In this document: in pieces, positions 1-6,988 of the stretch
How the letters are laid out: each line of letters opens with the position of its first letter
How positions within the stretch are numbered: position 1 is the stretch's first letter
NCBI GenBank assembly: GCA_003217895.1
Contig: QHMS01000259.1
Location: forward strand, 1 to 32,178
Reading direction: 5' to 3'
Source: Verrucomicrobiota bacterium
GTDB taxonomy: Bacteria; Verrucomicrobiota; Verrucomicrobiia; Chthoniobacterales; UBA10450
DNA: 32,178 bases
Program-made: the position numbers and the translations under genes
The notes under the pieces: model-generated
What the model was told of the DNA's origin: nothing
Databases searched by the model: none
What the model saw: only the letters and a program-made list of their open reading frames with translations

Positions 1-133
1 TTCAAAGGCGAAAAAAATTCTTGGCTGGGAACCAAAAGTCCGGTTCCATCAACTTGTGCGAATCATGGTGGACGCGGACATGGATTTGCTCTCGCGGCAA
101 ACGCCGAGAGAACATCTCGGCAAATTGCCGTAG
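1..133 (+). CDS. gmd: GDP-mannose 4,6-dehydratase, C-terminal end (partial)
   Basis: Frame 2 is open from base 2 to a TAG at 131-133 and gives 43 residues. The segment reads [12 protein letters not shown] followed by [13 protein letters not shown]. That is the characteristic end of GDP-D-mannose 4,6-dehydratase: a conserved GW.P.V.F..LV..MV..D stretch in an NAD(P)-dependent short-chain dehydrogenase of the extended type. The enzyme makes GDP-4-keto-6-deoxymannose, the precursor of GDP-fucose, GDP-rhamnose and related surface sugars. The catalytic core lies outside the window, so the assignment rests on the tail alone. It converges on the L,D-transpeptidase gene, with 35 bases between the stop codons holding a small hairpin. 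Another extended-SDR sugar epimerase/dehydratase is the main alternative. Confidence 0.75.
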   Translation, partial: SKAKKILGWEPKVRFHQLVRIMVDADMDLLSRQTPREHLGKLP

Positions 134-173
134 GTAGCGACGGTGCGCTGCACCGCAGAGCGATCTCCCTACC
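134..173. repeat. Small palindrome between convergent genes
   Basis: GTAG at 134-137 and CTACC at 169-173 flank a perfect 6-bp stem, CGGTGC (141-146) and GCACCG (150-155), with a 3-base loop. It resembles the other TGTAG...CTACA elements in this window and contains the stop codon of the L,D-transpeptidase gene. There is no U-tract, so it is not a canonical intrinsic terminator, although it lies where a bidirectional one would be expected. Confidence 0.4.
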
Positions 174-792
174 GGATCGCGAGCGTGCCGCGAGCAACAT
201 AGCCCGGGGTAGCCGACGCCAACCCCTTGTCAATAATGGTTACCCCCGCCCCGATTCCTACGATGTCGTATAAATTTATGATGTCTCTCGAGCGCATTCG
301 AATGCATCCATAACTGGCAGGCGTGCCGATCAGCCGCTCCTCCGGTGTGCCGTGGATGTAGATATCCCGGGTGAACGCGTTGGCATTTTGCGGCTCGAGT
401 CCGCGCAACCAGAGAATGCGCGTCACGATCGGATCCCGGCCCGGCGAATCCGGGAGGACAATTTCACCAGTGCGCCGCCGATCTTTGAAGACCGTGCCCG
501 GTGGCGCATTATCGCCAATTTTTTCCGCGATCTGCAATTGACCCAATGGCGTGTACCTGCTGCCTCGCCAATCGCCGAGACCGAACTTGGACGTGGAGAC
601 AGGATAAATGGCCATCAGATTGCCGCGGTCGAGGAGGGCTAACTTTTGCTCGCGTGTGCTGATCACGATTTGATGCCGCGTGTCGGGCGCTGCGCACGAT
701 GCGATGAAGAGCGCGAGAAGCAATGTGGCACACGCTTCCAGCGCATATCTCGTTGGCAGGATGCCGATGCCGCGTGGTTCATTGATTTTCAT
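169..792 (-). CDS. L,D-transpeptidase (YkuD domain) lipoprotein
   Basis: This 207-residue protein carries a YkuD-type L,D-transpeptidase domain, a family that forms 3-3 peptidoglycan cross-links or anchors proteins to peptidoglycan. The catalytic signature is clear: IHGTPE with His147, then SYGCIRM with the nucleophile Cys163. The N-terminus has basic residues, a hydrophobic stretch and a lipobox IASC with Cys33, so it is probably a lipoprotein facing the periplasm. I chose the ATG at 790-792, not the longer open frame reaching 954, because this ATG overlaps the tatD stop in an ATGA arrangement and sits directly before the signal peptide; the longer frame would lie inside tatD. It is the last gene of the minus-strand run. 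The domain call is secure, the physiological substrate is not. Confidence 0.88.
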   Translation of the reverse strand: MKINEPRGIGILPTRYALEACATLLLALFIASCAAPDTRHQIVISTREQKLALLDRGNLMAIYPVSTSKFGLGDWRGSRYTPLGQLQIAEKIGDNAPPGTVFKDRRRTGEIVLPDSPGRDPIVTRILWLRGLEPQNANAFTRDIYIHGTPEERLIGTPASYGCIRMRSRDIINLYDIVGIGAGVTIIDKGLASATPGYVARGTLAIR

Positions 793-1652
793 TTGCGATT
801 GAACCTGAAAAAGTTCTCTGCGGTTTCGGTTGTTGCTTCGGCAATTTCTTCTAACGGAACCTGCCGTGCTGCAGCGATCGCTTCCGCTACGAGGCGGGTA
901 TGCGCAGGTTCGCAGCGTTTTCCGCGAAAAGGGACAGGCGCCAGATATGGACAATCGGTTTCCACCATGAATTTCCAGAGCGGGATTTGTGCCGAGACTT
1001 CTCGCACGGCCGCACCGTTTTTAAAAGTTACGATTCCGGTAAACGAAACGAGGTGGTCAAGATCGAGAACTTCGTTTGCCTCATCCAGCGTGCCTCCGAA
1101 ACAATGAAAAACGCCGCGCAATTTCCCCGTGTATGGCTGCACCATTTTCAACGTGTCCTCCCACGCGTCGCGTTGATGGATCACTGCGTTGAGCCCCAGC
1201 TCAACGGCGAGGTCGAGTTGTTGTTGAAACAGGCTCGCTTGTTTCGATTTGTAAGCGCCGTCGCGAATTTGCGCTTCGATTTCTTCGTCGGTCTCAGTGC
1301 GCAGCGCGGTCATGACCTGGACCTGCTTTTCCTTTGCCACTTCTTCGCTCGGCAGACGATGATAATCGAGTCCCGTCTCGCCGATCGCCACAACGCGCGG
1401 GTGCTTTGCCAGCTCGCGCAGCGGCGTAAAAACATCTTCCTCCGCTTCTTCAACGTAAGCGGGATGAACTCCAATGACCGCGTAGACGGCCGGATATTTC
1501 TCCGCAAGATTGATTGCTTGCCGGCTGCTCTCGATCGACGTGCCGATCGTTACGATGCGTGTTACTCCCGCTTCTGCCGCGCGACGAAGCACGTCCTCGA
1601 GATCATTGGCAAAATCAGGGTAATCAAGATGCGCGTGCGTTTCGATGAGCAT
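789..1652 (-). CDS. tatD: TatD family metal-dependent hydrolase/DNase
   Basis: This 287-residue TIM-barrel hydrolase has the TatD metal-binding motifs in order: THAHLD (His6, His8), GETGLDY (Glu92), IHQRDA (His159), HCFGG (His183) and ETDCPYLAP (Asp233). TatD proteins are Mg-dependent 3'-5' exonucleases and have been linked to DNA repair. The protein is longer than the usual ~260 residues because about 35-40 charged residues are inserted between GLDY and the helix leading to His159 (roughly residues 100-141). The ATG at 1650-1652 has no clear Shine-Dalgarno; a palindromic repeat lies immediately upstream, between it and fabH. It overlaps the downstream L,D-transpeptidase start by 4 bases, suggesting coupled translation. 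Confidence 0.92.
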   Translation of the reverse strand: MLIETHAHLDYPDFANDLEDVLRRAAEAGVTRIVTIGTSIESSRQAINLAEKYPAVYAVIGVHPAYVEEAEEDVFTPLRELAKHPRVVAIGETGLDYHRLPSEEVAKEKQVQVMTALRTETDEEIEAQIRDGAYKSKQASLFQQQLDLAVELGLNAVIHQRDAWEDTLKMVQPYTGKLRGVFHCFGGTLDEANEVLDLDHLVSFTGIVTFKNGAAVREVSAQIPLWKFMVETDCPYLAPVPFRGKRCEPAHTRLVAEAIAAARQVPLEEIAEATTETAENFFRFNRK

Positions 1653-1660
1653 TTATTGAT

Positions 1661-1720
1661 TGTAGGGCGTTTCGGTGAAACACCAACTCGGGCGGCGTCC
1701 GCCGCGGCGGACGCGCTACA
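1661..1720. repeat. TGTAGGGCG-type palindromic repeat
   Basis: The element starts with TGTAGGGCG (1661-1669) and ends with CGCGCTACA (1712-1720). Inside is a perfect 20-bp palindrome at 1695-1714, GCGTCCGCCG followed by its reverse complement. It fills the whole fabH-tatD gap. It belongs to the same family as the elements at 6150-6215, 18628-18685, 24608-24657 and 28692-28726. A stem this GC-rich in the transcript could affect tatD expression or mRNA stability; that is inference. Confidence 0.6.
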
Positions 1721-1723
1721 GTT

Positions 1724-2746
1724 TCACCATTCGAGTATCGTGCTCGCCCAGGTGAGTCCGCCCCCGAAAACAACCATTAGAACATAGTCGCCGCGCTTGA
1801 TCCGACCGGTGCGATTGGCTTCGTCGAGCGCGATCGCTACGGCCGCAGCGGACGTATTGCCGTAGCGATCCAGATTCACAAACATCTTGTCGCGCGAAAT
1901 GCCGAGCCGATCGGCAATGGCATCAATGATGCGCAGATTTGCTTGGTGCGGAATGAAGCAGGCAATGTCTTCGATTGAAAGCCCGGCTTGATCGAGGGCT
2001 TTTTTCGCTGCGTTAAGCATGGCGATGACGGCTTGTTTGTACACTTCCTTTCCGGTCATGTGGATTGTTGCTAAATGCATGCCCGCATTTTCCCGCGTGA
2101 TAGGGCACCGCGAACCGCCGCCCGGCATGAACAAAATGTCAGTGTACTGGGCGTCGCTGCCGATATGGGTGGCAATTACGCCATGAGCGCTCCCCCGGTG
2201 GCGCAAAATCGCTGCGCCGGCGCCGTCTCCAAAAAGAACGCAGGTGTTGCGATCGGTCCAATTGGTGATCGATGTCAATTTCTCAGCCCCGATCACAAGG
2301 ACGGTGTCGTGCGTGTGTGAGGTAATGAATTGCTGTGCGATTTCCAAGCCAAAGAGAAAGCCTGCACATGCTGCCGCTATATCGAGGCAAGCGGCATTGG
2401 TCGCTCCGATCTTCTTCTGAACGAAGCAGGCCGTGGCTGGGAAAAGCATATCGGGAGTTGCCGTTGCCACGATAATGAGATCGATTTCCTTCGGCGAAAT
2501 CTTGGCTTGCTCCATTGCCTTGAGCGCGGCCTTGGTTGCCATATCGCTGGTGTTTTCATCCTTTGCGGCGATGCGGCGCTCCTTGATGCCGGTGCGCGTA
2601 GTGATCCAGTCGTCGCTGGTATCGACCATGCGCGAGAGGTCCTCATTGGTCAGAACCTTTTCGGGCACATAACTTCCTGTGCCGATGATTGAGACCGTGC
2701 GCAGCGTTTTACTGGAGCGCGGGCTCGAGCGGGGCTGTCGTTTCAT
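1724..2746 (-). CDS. fabH: 3-oxoacyl-[ACP] synthase III (KAS III)
   Basis: This 340-residue protein catalyses the first condensation of type II fatty-acid synthesis, acyl-CoA plus malonyl-ACP. The Cys-His-Asn triad is visible: Cys127 in DIAAACAGF, His267 in FIPHQAN, and Asn297 in RYGNTSAA. The C-terminal FGGGLTWAS is also typical. The N-terminus starts with a basic, Ser/Arg-rich stretch of about 17 residues before SIIGTGSYVPE. The ATG at 2744-2746 lies inside the 3' end of plsX (38-base overlap), and a GAGGAG sequence lies about 13 bases upstream of it. No later ATG precedes the conserved core, so this start is needed. The plsX-fabH order is the usual one, placing it downstream of PlsX in phospholipid and fatty-acid synthesis. 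Confidence 0.96.
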   Translation of the reverse strand: MKRQPRSSPRSSKTLRTVSIIGTGSYVPEKVLTNEDLSRMVDTSDDWITTRTGIKERRIAAKDENTSDMATKAALKAMEQAKISPKEIDLIIVATATPDMLFPATACFVQKKIGATNAACLDIAAACAGFLFGLEIAQQFITSHTHDTVLVIGAEKLTSITNWTDRNTCVLFGDGAGAAILRHRGSAHGVIATHIGSDAQYTDILFMPGGGSRCPITRENAGMHLATIHMTGKEVYKQAVIAMLNAAKKALDQAGLSIEDIACFIPHQANLRIIDAIADRLGISRDKMFVNLDRYGNTSAAAVAIALDEANRTGRIKRGDYVLMVVFGGGLTWASTILEW

Positions 2747-3740
2747 GATAACGGCGAATCTCCTCGACGATATGCGGGTTCACCTGCTGTTCAATGGACT
2801 CGGCCGCCACTCGTAGCGCATTTTTGATCGCCAACGGCGTGCTCGCACCGTGCGCGATGATGCAAATGCCATTCACACCAAGCAGCGGCATGCCGCCGTA
2901 CTCTTCATAATTCGTTTTGTCTTTGATTACGCGAAATGCCTTCCGCGCCAGATAGGCCGCAACCATGTGAATTTTAGAGCGCGTCAATTCCTGTTTAAGC
3001 CATTTGAAAATCGCCACTGAAATCGATTCGCACGTTTTCAAAATCACGTTGCCGACAAAACCGTCACATACAACCACTTCCACCGGGTCTTCAAACAAAT
3101 GCCGGCCTTCGATGTTGCCCCGAAAATTCAGCGAGCTCTTCTTCAACATTTTGAAGGCCTCTTTTGTCAGGTCGTTGCCTTTGACATCTTCTTCGCCTAA
3201 CGAAATCAAACCGACCCGCGGGTTTTTATAGCGGAGAACGTGGCTGGAATAGACCGAGCCCATGATGGCGTATTGCAAAAGGTGTTCCGGGCGCGCGTCG
3301 ATATTTGCGCCGGCGTCGATCAAAACAAAAACATTAAACTGCGTAGGCAAGACCGCCGCGATGCCGGGCCGGTCGATCCCCTGAAGCGTGCGTAATTTAA
3401 TCATGCTCGCAGCGACGGCCGCGCCTGTGTGCCCGGCGCTCACCACCGCGTCCGCATCACCGCGCTTCACCACATCGACAGCGCGACTGATTGATGAATC
3501 TTTTTTTCGACGAACGGCTGTCCAGGCGCGATCGCTCATCTCGACGACTTGAGTGGAATGCACAATGTCGACGCGCGAATCGTTGCACTGATGTTTGCGC
3601 AACTCGTTTACTATCTCGGCGGAGTCTCCGACGAGATAAAGCTTCTTAATCTGCTGGTACTCGCGCAACGCCATCACGGCGCCAGCAACGAGGTTAGGCG
3701 GGCCAAAGTCACCGCCCATCGCATCGAGGGCGATCTTCAT
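2709..3740 (-). CDS. plsX: Phosphate acyltransferase PlsX
   Basis: PlsX converts acyl-ACP to acyl-phosphate for glycerol-3-phosphate acylation, linking fatty-acid and phospholipid synthesis at the membrane. The N-terminal signature KIALDAMGGDFGP is clear, as are SAGHTGA, the DAGAN motif, and VVCDGFVGNV. Length from the ATG at 3738-3740 is 343 residues, normal for the family. An in-frame TTG six codons upstream also exists, but the ATG starts exactly at the conserved MKIALDAMGGD and was preferred. The gene lies 120 bases after rpmF and overlaps fabH by 38 bases, matching the widespread DUF177-rpmF-plsX-fabH cluster. Confidence 0.96.
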   Translation of the reverse strand: MKIALDAMGGDFGPPNLVAGAVMALREYQQIKKLYLVGDSAEIVNELRKHQCNDSRVDIVHSTQVVEMSDRAWTAVRRKKDSSISRAVDVVKRGDADAVVSAGHTGAAVAASMIKLRTLQGIDRPGIAAVLPTQFNVFVLIDAGANIDARPEHLLQYAIMGSVYSSHVLRYKNPRVGLISLGEEDVKGNDLTKEAFKMLKKSSLNFRGNIEGRHLFEDPVEVVVCDGFVGNVILKTCESISVAIFKWLKQELTRSKIHMVAAYLARKAFRVIKDKTNYEEYGGMPLLGVNGICIIAHGASTPLAIKNALRVAAESIEQQVNPHIVEEIRRYHETTAPLEPALQ

Positions 3741-3860
3741 TAGTCCGAAACTTTGCAAACTTTAGTCGCCGAATGCAAAGTGAAAATTAGAGCGGCCTTA
3801 AAGCGTTGTAGCTTTGTCTTTTATCACTTTAATGGTTCAACGCTTCTACGAGTTTACGTG

Positions 3861-4043
3861 TTACTTGCTTTCGAGCGTCAACACCTGTCGACTGCGGTAA
3901 TAGCCGCACGATGGGCAGGCGATGTGCGAGGGGACGCTGCTTCCGCACTGAGAGCACTTGTTCAGATGCGCAGCGTGCCAACGGTTCGCTGCTTTGCGCA
4001 TGCGTAAGCGCATCTTGGATGTTTTGCGTTTTGGGACTCCCAT
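3861..4043 (-). CDS. rpmF: 50S ribosomal protein L32
   Basis: This 60-residue protein starts with MGVPKRKTSK, a typical L32 N-terminus. It has a zinc-ribbon with two Cys pairs, CSQC and CPSC, separated by about ten residues, so it is the Cys-containing (zinc-binding) L32 form. Placement between DUF177 and plsX is the standard bacterial context. A gap of about 115 bases to DUF177 upstream contains an AACGCTTCAACG-type repeat, and the 120 bases downstream to plsX contain only weak inverted repeats (AAAGTG near 3777 and CACTTT near 3826). Confidence 0.97.
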   Translation of the reverse strand: MGVPKRKTSKMRLRMRKAANRWHAAHLNKCSQCGSSVPSHIACPSCGYYRSRQVLTLESK

Positions 4044-4098
4044 AGCAGGCGGTTACAGAAGCATCATTCGTCGGAATTACAACCACCACCTGGGTGAT

Positions 4099-4171
4099 TC
4101 GTTTAACCGTTAAAGCGTTAAATCGGGGCCGCTTCAATCCTCCAACGGTTCCACGCTTCAACGTTTTAGCT
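4099..4171. repeat. TTAAAGCGTT / AACGCTTCAACG-type imperfect inverted repeat
   Basis: The left half reads AACCGTTAAAGCGTTAA and the right half reads CAACGGTTCCACGCTTCAACG; the right half is a degenerate inverse of the left. The last codons and stop of the DUF177 gene fall inside the right half. Similar sequences occur at 14441-14509, at the edges of 25777-25935, near 27416-27450 and at 21424-21450. The function is unknown; the recurrence only at gene boundaries marks it as a dispersed repeat family. Confidence 0.5.
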
Positions 4172-4604
4172 TCAATTGATCCAGCGCGCTCCAATCCGAC
4201 TTCCGCTTCATCCGCTGCTCTGTAGTCTTGACCTGTTTCGCCTTGCAAACTCGATTGCCATCCCTGTCGCAATGCGGATGCGCTGGGAGATTTAGTAAAA
4301 TTTCCTCGCGAATAGAGGGGGTAAGATCGACCGTCTCAGGCCCGTGGAGCTCCATGTGTACGGCGAATGCCGGCACGCGGATCTCGTACACGAATTTTTC
4401 CAGACATGACACGCAAAACAGCTCAACTGGCTGGGACAGCGAGCCATTCGCCCAAAGCGCGAGTCCTGCCACGCCAAGGTCGAGATCGTAATGCAAACGC
4501 CCAACGCAACGGATTCCCTCCGATTCCAGTTCCTGGATCGGGCAATCCTCTTCTCCTTCCAGATGCAGACCCTGAGCTGGAATTTGTTTCAGATGCACTT
4601 TCAT
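4158..4604 (-). CDS. YceD/DUF177 family protein
   Basis: This 148-residue protein belongs to the DUF177 (YceD) family, whose genes sit immediately upstream of rpmF in most bacteria. In some organisms the family has been linked to 23S rRNA processing or accumulation. Visible features are a GxxCVGRLHYDLD segment, a CVSCLEKF Cys pair near the middle, and a C-terminal HCDRDGNRVC region. The ATG at 4602-4604 was chosen over a longer open frame because it has AGGGA eight bases upstream and the longer frame would run into coaD. The coaD stop lies 22 bases upstream, so the genes are probably co-transcribed. The family call rests on both context and sequence. Confidence 0.8.
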   Translation of the reverse strand: MKVHLKQIPAQGLHLEGEEDCPIQELESEGIRCVGRLHYDLDLGVAGLALWANGSLSQPVELFCVSCLEKFVYEIRVPAFAVHMELHGPETVDLTPSIREEILLNLPAHPHCDRDGNRVCKAKQVKTTEQRMKRKSDWSALDQLKLKR

Positions 4605-4626
4605 GAGCCGATCCCTTTCGCATGTG

Positions 4627-5103
4627 TTAACTACATTTCCTACCCAGCGCTTTCGCCACACATGCTGGAACAAACCTCGAGACATCCCCGCCGAGGCGCG
4701 CGATTTCTTTCACGATGCGGGAGCTGAGATACGTGTATTCCTCCTTTGGCATTAAGAAAATCGTTTCTACCGCGGCAGCCAGTTTTCGATTCATCAGCGC
4801 CATTTGAAATTCGAACTCGAAATCGGATACCGCCCGCAAACCGCGGATTACCGCTCCCGCGCTCTCTGCCCTGGCAAACTCGACAAGTAGTCCGCTGAAT
4901 TCAGCGATTCGCACACCGCCGATCGTGCCGGCGGTCTCTCGCAGCAAATCGAGTCGTTCCTTTAACGAGAAAAGCGGTTGTTTCTCGTCATTGTGCGCGA
5001 CAGCCACCACGACTTCGTCGAACAGTTTTCGCGCACGCTCAATCACATCCAAATGACCGTTTGTCACCGGATCGAAGCTGCCGGGATAAATCGCGCGTCG
5101 CAT
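4627..5103 (-). CDS. coaD: Phosphopantetheine adenylyltransferase
   Basis: CoaD catalyses the penultimate step of coenzyme A synthesis, 4'-phosphopantetheine plus ATP giving dephospho-CoA. The start MRRAIYPGSFDPVTNGHLD contains the nucleotidyltransferase motif TNGHLD. The C-terminal half has IRGLR, the phosphopantetheine-binding region EFEFQMALMN, and the second ATP motif LSSR. At 158 residues it is of normal length. The ATG at 5101-5103 was used; the upstream 37 codons of open frame fall in a repeat-rich intergenic region. It is the first gene of the minus-strand run that ends with the L,D-transpeptidase. Confidence 0.97.
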   Translation of the reverse strand: MRRAIYPGSFDPVTNGHLDVIERARKLFDEVVVAVAHNDEKQPLFSLKERLDLLRETAGTIGGVRIAEFSGLLVEFARAESAGAVIRGLRAVSDFEFEFQMALMNRKLAAAVETIFLMPKEEYTYLSSRIVKEIARLGGDVSRFVPACVAKALGRKCS

Positions 5104-5164
5104 TTGCGAAAATTCGCAGAGGAAATGGAAAATGGAAAGCGGATTGAGATACAATCCCGAAGCA

Positions 5165-5246
5165 CGAATGACGAATGAAGCCCGAAAGTCCGAATGACGA
5201 AGAAGCCCTATCATGATGGTTCGTCATTCGGATTTCGTCATTCTTT
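5165..5246. repeat. GAATGACGAA inverted repeat between divergent genes
   Basis: GAATGACGAA-like units occur twice on the left (5166-5175 and 5192-5201) and the inverse TTCGTCATTC twice on the right (5220-5229 and 5234-5243). A perfect 13-bp stem is formed by 5189-5201 and 5220-5232 around an 18-base loop. The element sits in the region between coaD (minus) and the UspA gene (plus), where both promoters must lie. I see no clear promoter boxes around it. Confidence 0.6.
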
Positions 5247-5294
5247 CCCTGAGTTGCCTAATGCTCACGAGACACGAAGTTGACGTTCACTTCG

Positions 5295-6122
5295 ATGCGC
5301 GATCCATCGTCTTACAAAACCATTGCCGTAGCGACGGCGTTTTCGCCGCGCTTCAAGCAGGTTTTTGCCGAAGCAAAGCGAATCCGAGAACGTTTTTCCG
5401 CCGATCTTCATCTGATCTACGCCGGCAAGCCAAATGAAGAAACGGCAAAGAAGTTTCACGATGCGCTCACAGAGCTGCAGCTTCCTACCGATTCAACGAT
5501 TCATTATGAAGAAGGAGACCCGGCTGATGCTATTTTGCGCATACTCGCTCGTGAGAAGATCGACATGGTAGTAGCGGGCGCTCTGGAGAAGGAAGTGGTG
5601 TTGCATCCGTTTCTGGGCAACGTCGCGCGCCGGCTTGTGCGAGAAGCGCCCTGCTCGGTAATGCTTTTCACCAAACCGCTCGTGAACCCTAGACCGCTGA
5701 GCAGGATCGTTTTTATTGCTAATTATAGCGACCACGGACTACAAGCCTTGATAAGCACGCTGCCGCTCGCTGCGGCGGAATCATGCGAAAGGCTTTATGT
5801 TATCCGTGTCATTACCACTTTCGATGAAGCCCGCGCATCGATTCGCGCCGATGCAGGAAGACATGAAAATCTCAGACGGGACGATGATGAAGAAGAGGCG
5901 CTGGAAAAATTTGTTTTATCAGCTGGCGCAACCGAAGTGCCGATCGAAGCCCGCTGCATCCGCGGGAATACTGGATTGATTGCTTCGGATTTTGTTCAAT
6001 CGGTGAACGCCGATTTGCTTGTGGTGCCGCTGCAGAAAAAGGGCGAAACCAGCCAGCCGCTGCCTAGTAACATCGCTTGGATCACCGACGTCATTCCGTG
6101 CAGTCTCTGGGTGATCCGCTGA
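5295..6122 (+). CDS. Tandem universal stress protein (UspA) domains
   Basis: This 275-residue protein contains two UspA-like alpha/beta domains. The first spans about residues 8-128, with YKTIAVATAFSPRF at the start and the closing strands DMVVAGALEK and PCSVMLF. The second spans about 135-275, starting at SRIVFIANYSD and closing with ADLLVVPLQKKG and IPCSLWVIR. UspA proteins bind ATP or AMP in many cases and act in stress survival, but a canonical G-2x-G-9x-G(S/T) ATP loop is not obvious in either domain, so nucleotide binding is doubtful. An in-frame TTG start five codons upstream is possible; ATG 5295 was preferred. The gene is separated from its downstream neighbour by a palindromic repeat. 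Confidence 0.82.
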   Translation: MRDPSSYKTIAVATAFSPRFKQVFAEAKRIRERFSADLHLIYAGKPNEETAKKFHDALTELQLPTDSTIHYEEGDPADAILRILAREKIDMVVAGALEKEVVLHPFLGNVARRLVREAPCSVMLFTKPLVNPRPLSRIVFIANYSDHGLQALISTLPLAAAESCERLYVIRVITTFDEARASIRADAGRHENLRRDDDEEEALEKFVLSAGATEVPIEARCIRGNTGLIASDFVQSVNADLLVVPLQKKGETSQPLPSNIAWITDVIPCSLWVIR

Positions 6123-6149
6123 ATTAAGTTGCATCGATCACGCATGATT

Positions 6150-6215
6150 TTGTAGAGGCGCTTGTGTCAAGCGCCTTCCTTTTAAAGTCGGCGGTTGACA
6201 CAACCGACGGTACAA
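6150..6215. repeat. TTGTA...TACAA two-hairpin repeat, terminator-like
   Basis: TTGTA (6150-6154) and TACAA (6211-6215) bound two hairpins. The first is a perfect 8-bp stem, GGCGCTTG (6157-6164) and CAAGCGCC (6168-6175), followed by TTCCTTTT. The second is an imperfect stem around 6189-6207. The first hairpin plus the T-rich tail could terminate transcription from the UspA gene. Confidence 0.55.
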
Positions 6216-6221
6216 CGACGC

Positions 6222-6956
6222 ATGGAACCTGAATTTCAACCCTACGGTCTGCCGCATCTCACGGTCATCTTTCTCACGATCGTGCTGCCGTTCGCGCTTG
6301 CCGCCATCGTGCGGCGCGCAAAATCACAGCGAGTTGAAAACGTGATTATCGCTGTCCTCTCGGCCGTGCTCGTCTTGAACTACGTCGTCTATTTGGTTTT
6401 TATCCGCAGCCATGGCGTTGCGAATTGGCAGGAAATGTTGCCGATGCAGATGTGCGACTGGGGCATGGTCGTTGTGATCGTGGCGATGTGCACCGGAAAT
6501 CAGCGTTGGTTCGAAGTGGCATATTTCTGGGGGATTGGCGGCACGTTGCAGGCTGTGCTCACGCCAAACCTGCGCTTTGGCTTTCCAGATTGGCGGTTTA
6601 TCAGTTTTTTCACCTCGCACTGCGGTATCATCATTGGCGTGATTTTCCTGATGTTAACCCGCCGATACCGGCCGTATCCGATGTCGATCGTGCGCGTGTG
6701 GCTGTGGTCGGAGTTTTATTTTGTGGTCACGTTTATCGCCGACGAACTAACTGGCTTCAACTACGGCTTTTTGCTGCATAAACCCGAGGCGTTTTCCATT
6801 TTGAGTTTTCTTTCCGATTCGCGCCCGCTGTACCTTCTGCAAATGCACGGAGTCGCACTGGTCTTTTTTCTCGGGTTGTATGCTCCATTCGCAATTTACG
6901 ATCTTTGGAAGGGAAAATCTCTAAAGAACGCAGGAAAACAGGAAGCAGCCCTTTAA
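6222..6956 (+). CDS. TIGR02206/YwaF-like integral membrane protein
   Basis: This 244-residue protein has about seven hydrophobic segments, and the conserved element LPMQMCDWG between the second and third segments resembles the LPLHLC signature of the YwaF/TIGR02206 family. The function of this family is not established. Other features are a GGTLQAVLTPN loop and a closing segment, LQMHGVALVFFLG, both polar-in-membrane patterns seen in the family. The ATG at 6222 was chosen; an upstream in-frame TTG lies inside the palindromic repeat. The last 13 codons lie in the left arm of an inverted repeat that runs up to kdsA. Confidence 0.75.
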   Translation: MEPEFQPYGLPHLTVIFLTIVLPFALAAIVRRAKSQRVENVIIAVLSAVLVLNYVVYLVFIRSHGVANWQEMLPMQMCDWGMVVVIVAMCTGNQRWFEVAYFWGIGGTLQAVLTPNLRFGFPDWRFISFFTSHCGIIIGVIFLMLTRRYRPYPMSIVRVWLWSEFYFVVTFIADELTGFNYGFLLHKPEAFSILSFLSDSRPLYLLQMHGVALVFFLGLYAPFAIYDLWKGKSLKNAGKQEAAL

Positions 6957-6984
6957 ATTTCCTACGTTCCTGCTTTCCTTAGAG
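6919..6984. repeat. AGGAACGCAGGAA-type inverted repeat
   Basis: A left arm at 6919-6944 and a right arm at 6959-6984 are imperfect inverses (CTCTAAAGAACGCAGG... against ...TTCCTTAGAG). The left arm is coding for the membrane protein's last residues and the right arm ends four bases before the kdsA ATG, covering its ribosome-binding region. Folding could act as a terminator for the upstream gene or mask the kdsA start. Confidence 0.55.
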
Positions 6985-6988
6985 ATTC

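Noticed and set aside
793-954. 54-codon upstream extension of the L,D-transpeptidase
   Set aside because: It lies inside tatD, and the signal peptide and lipobox follow the ATG at 790-792.
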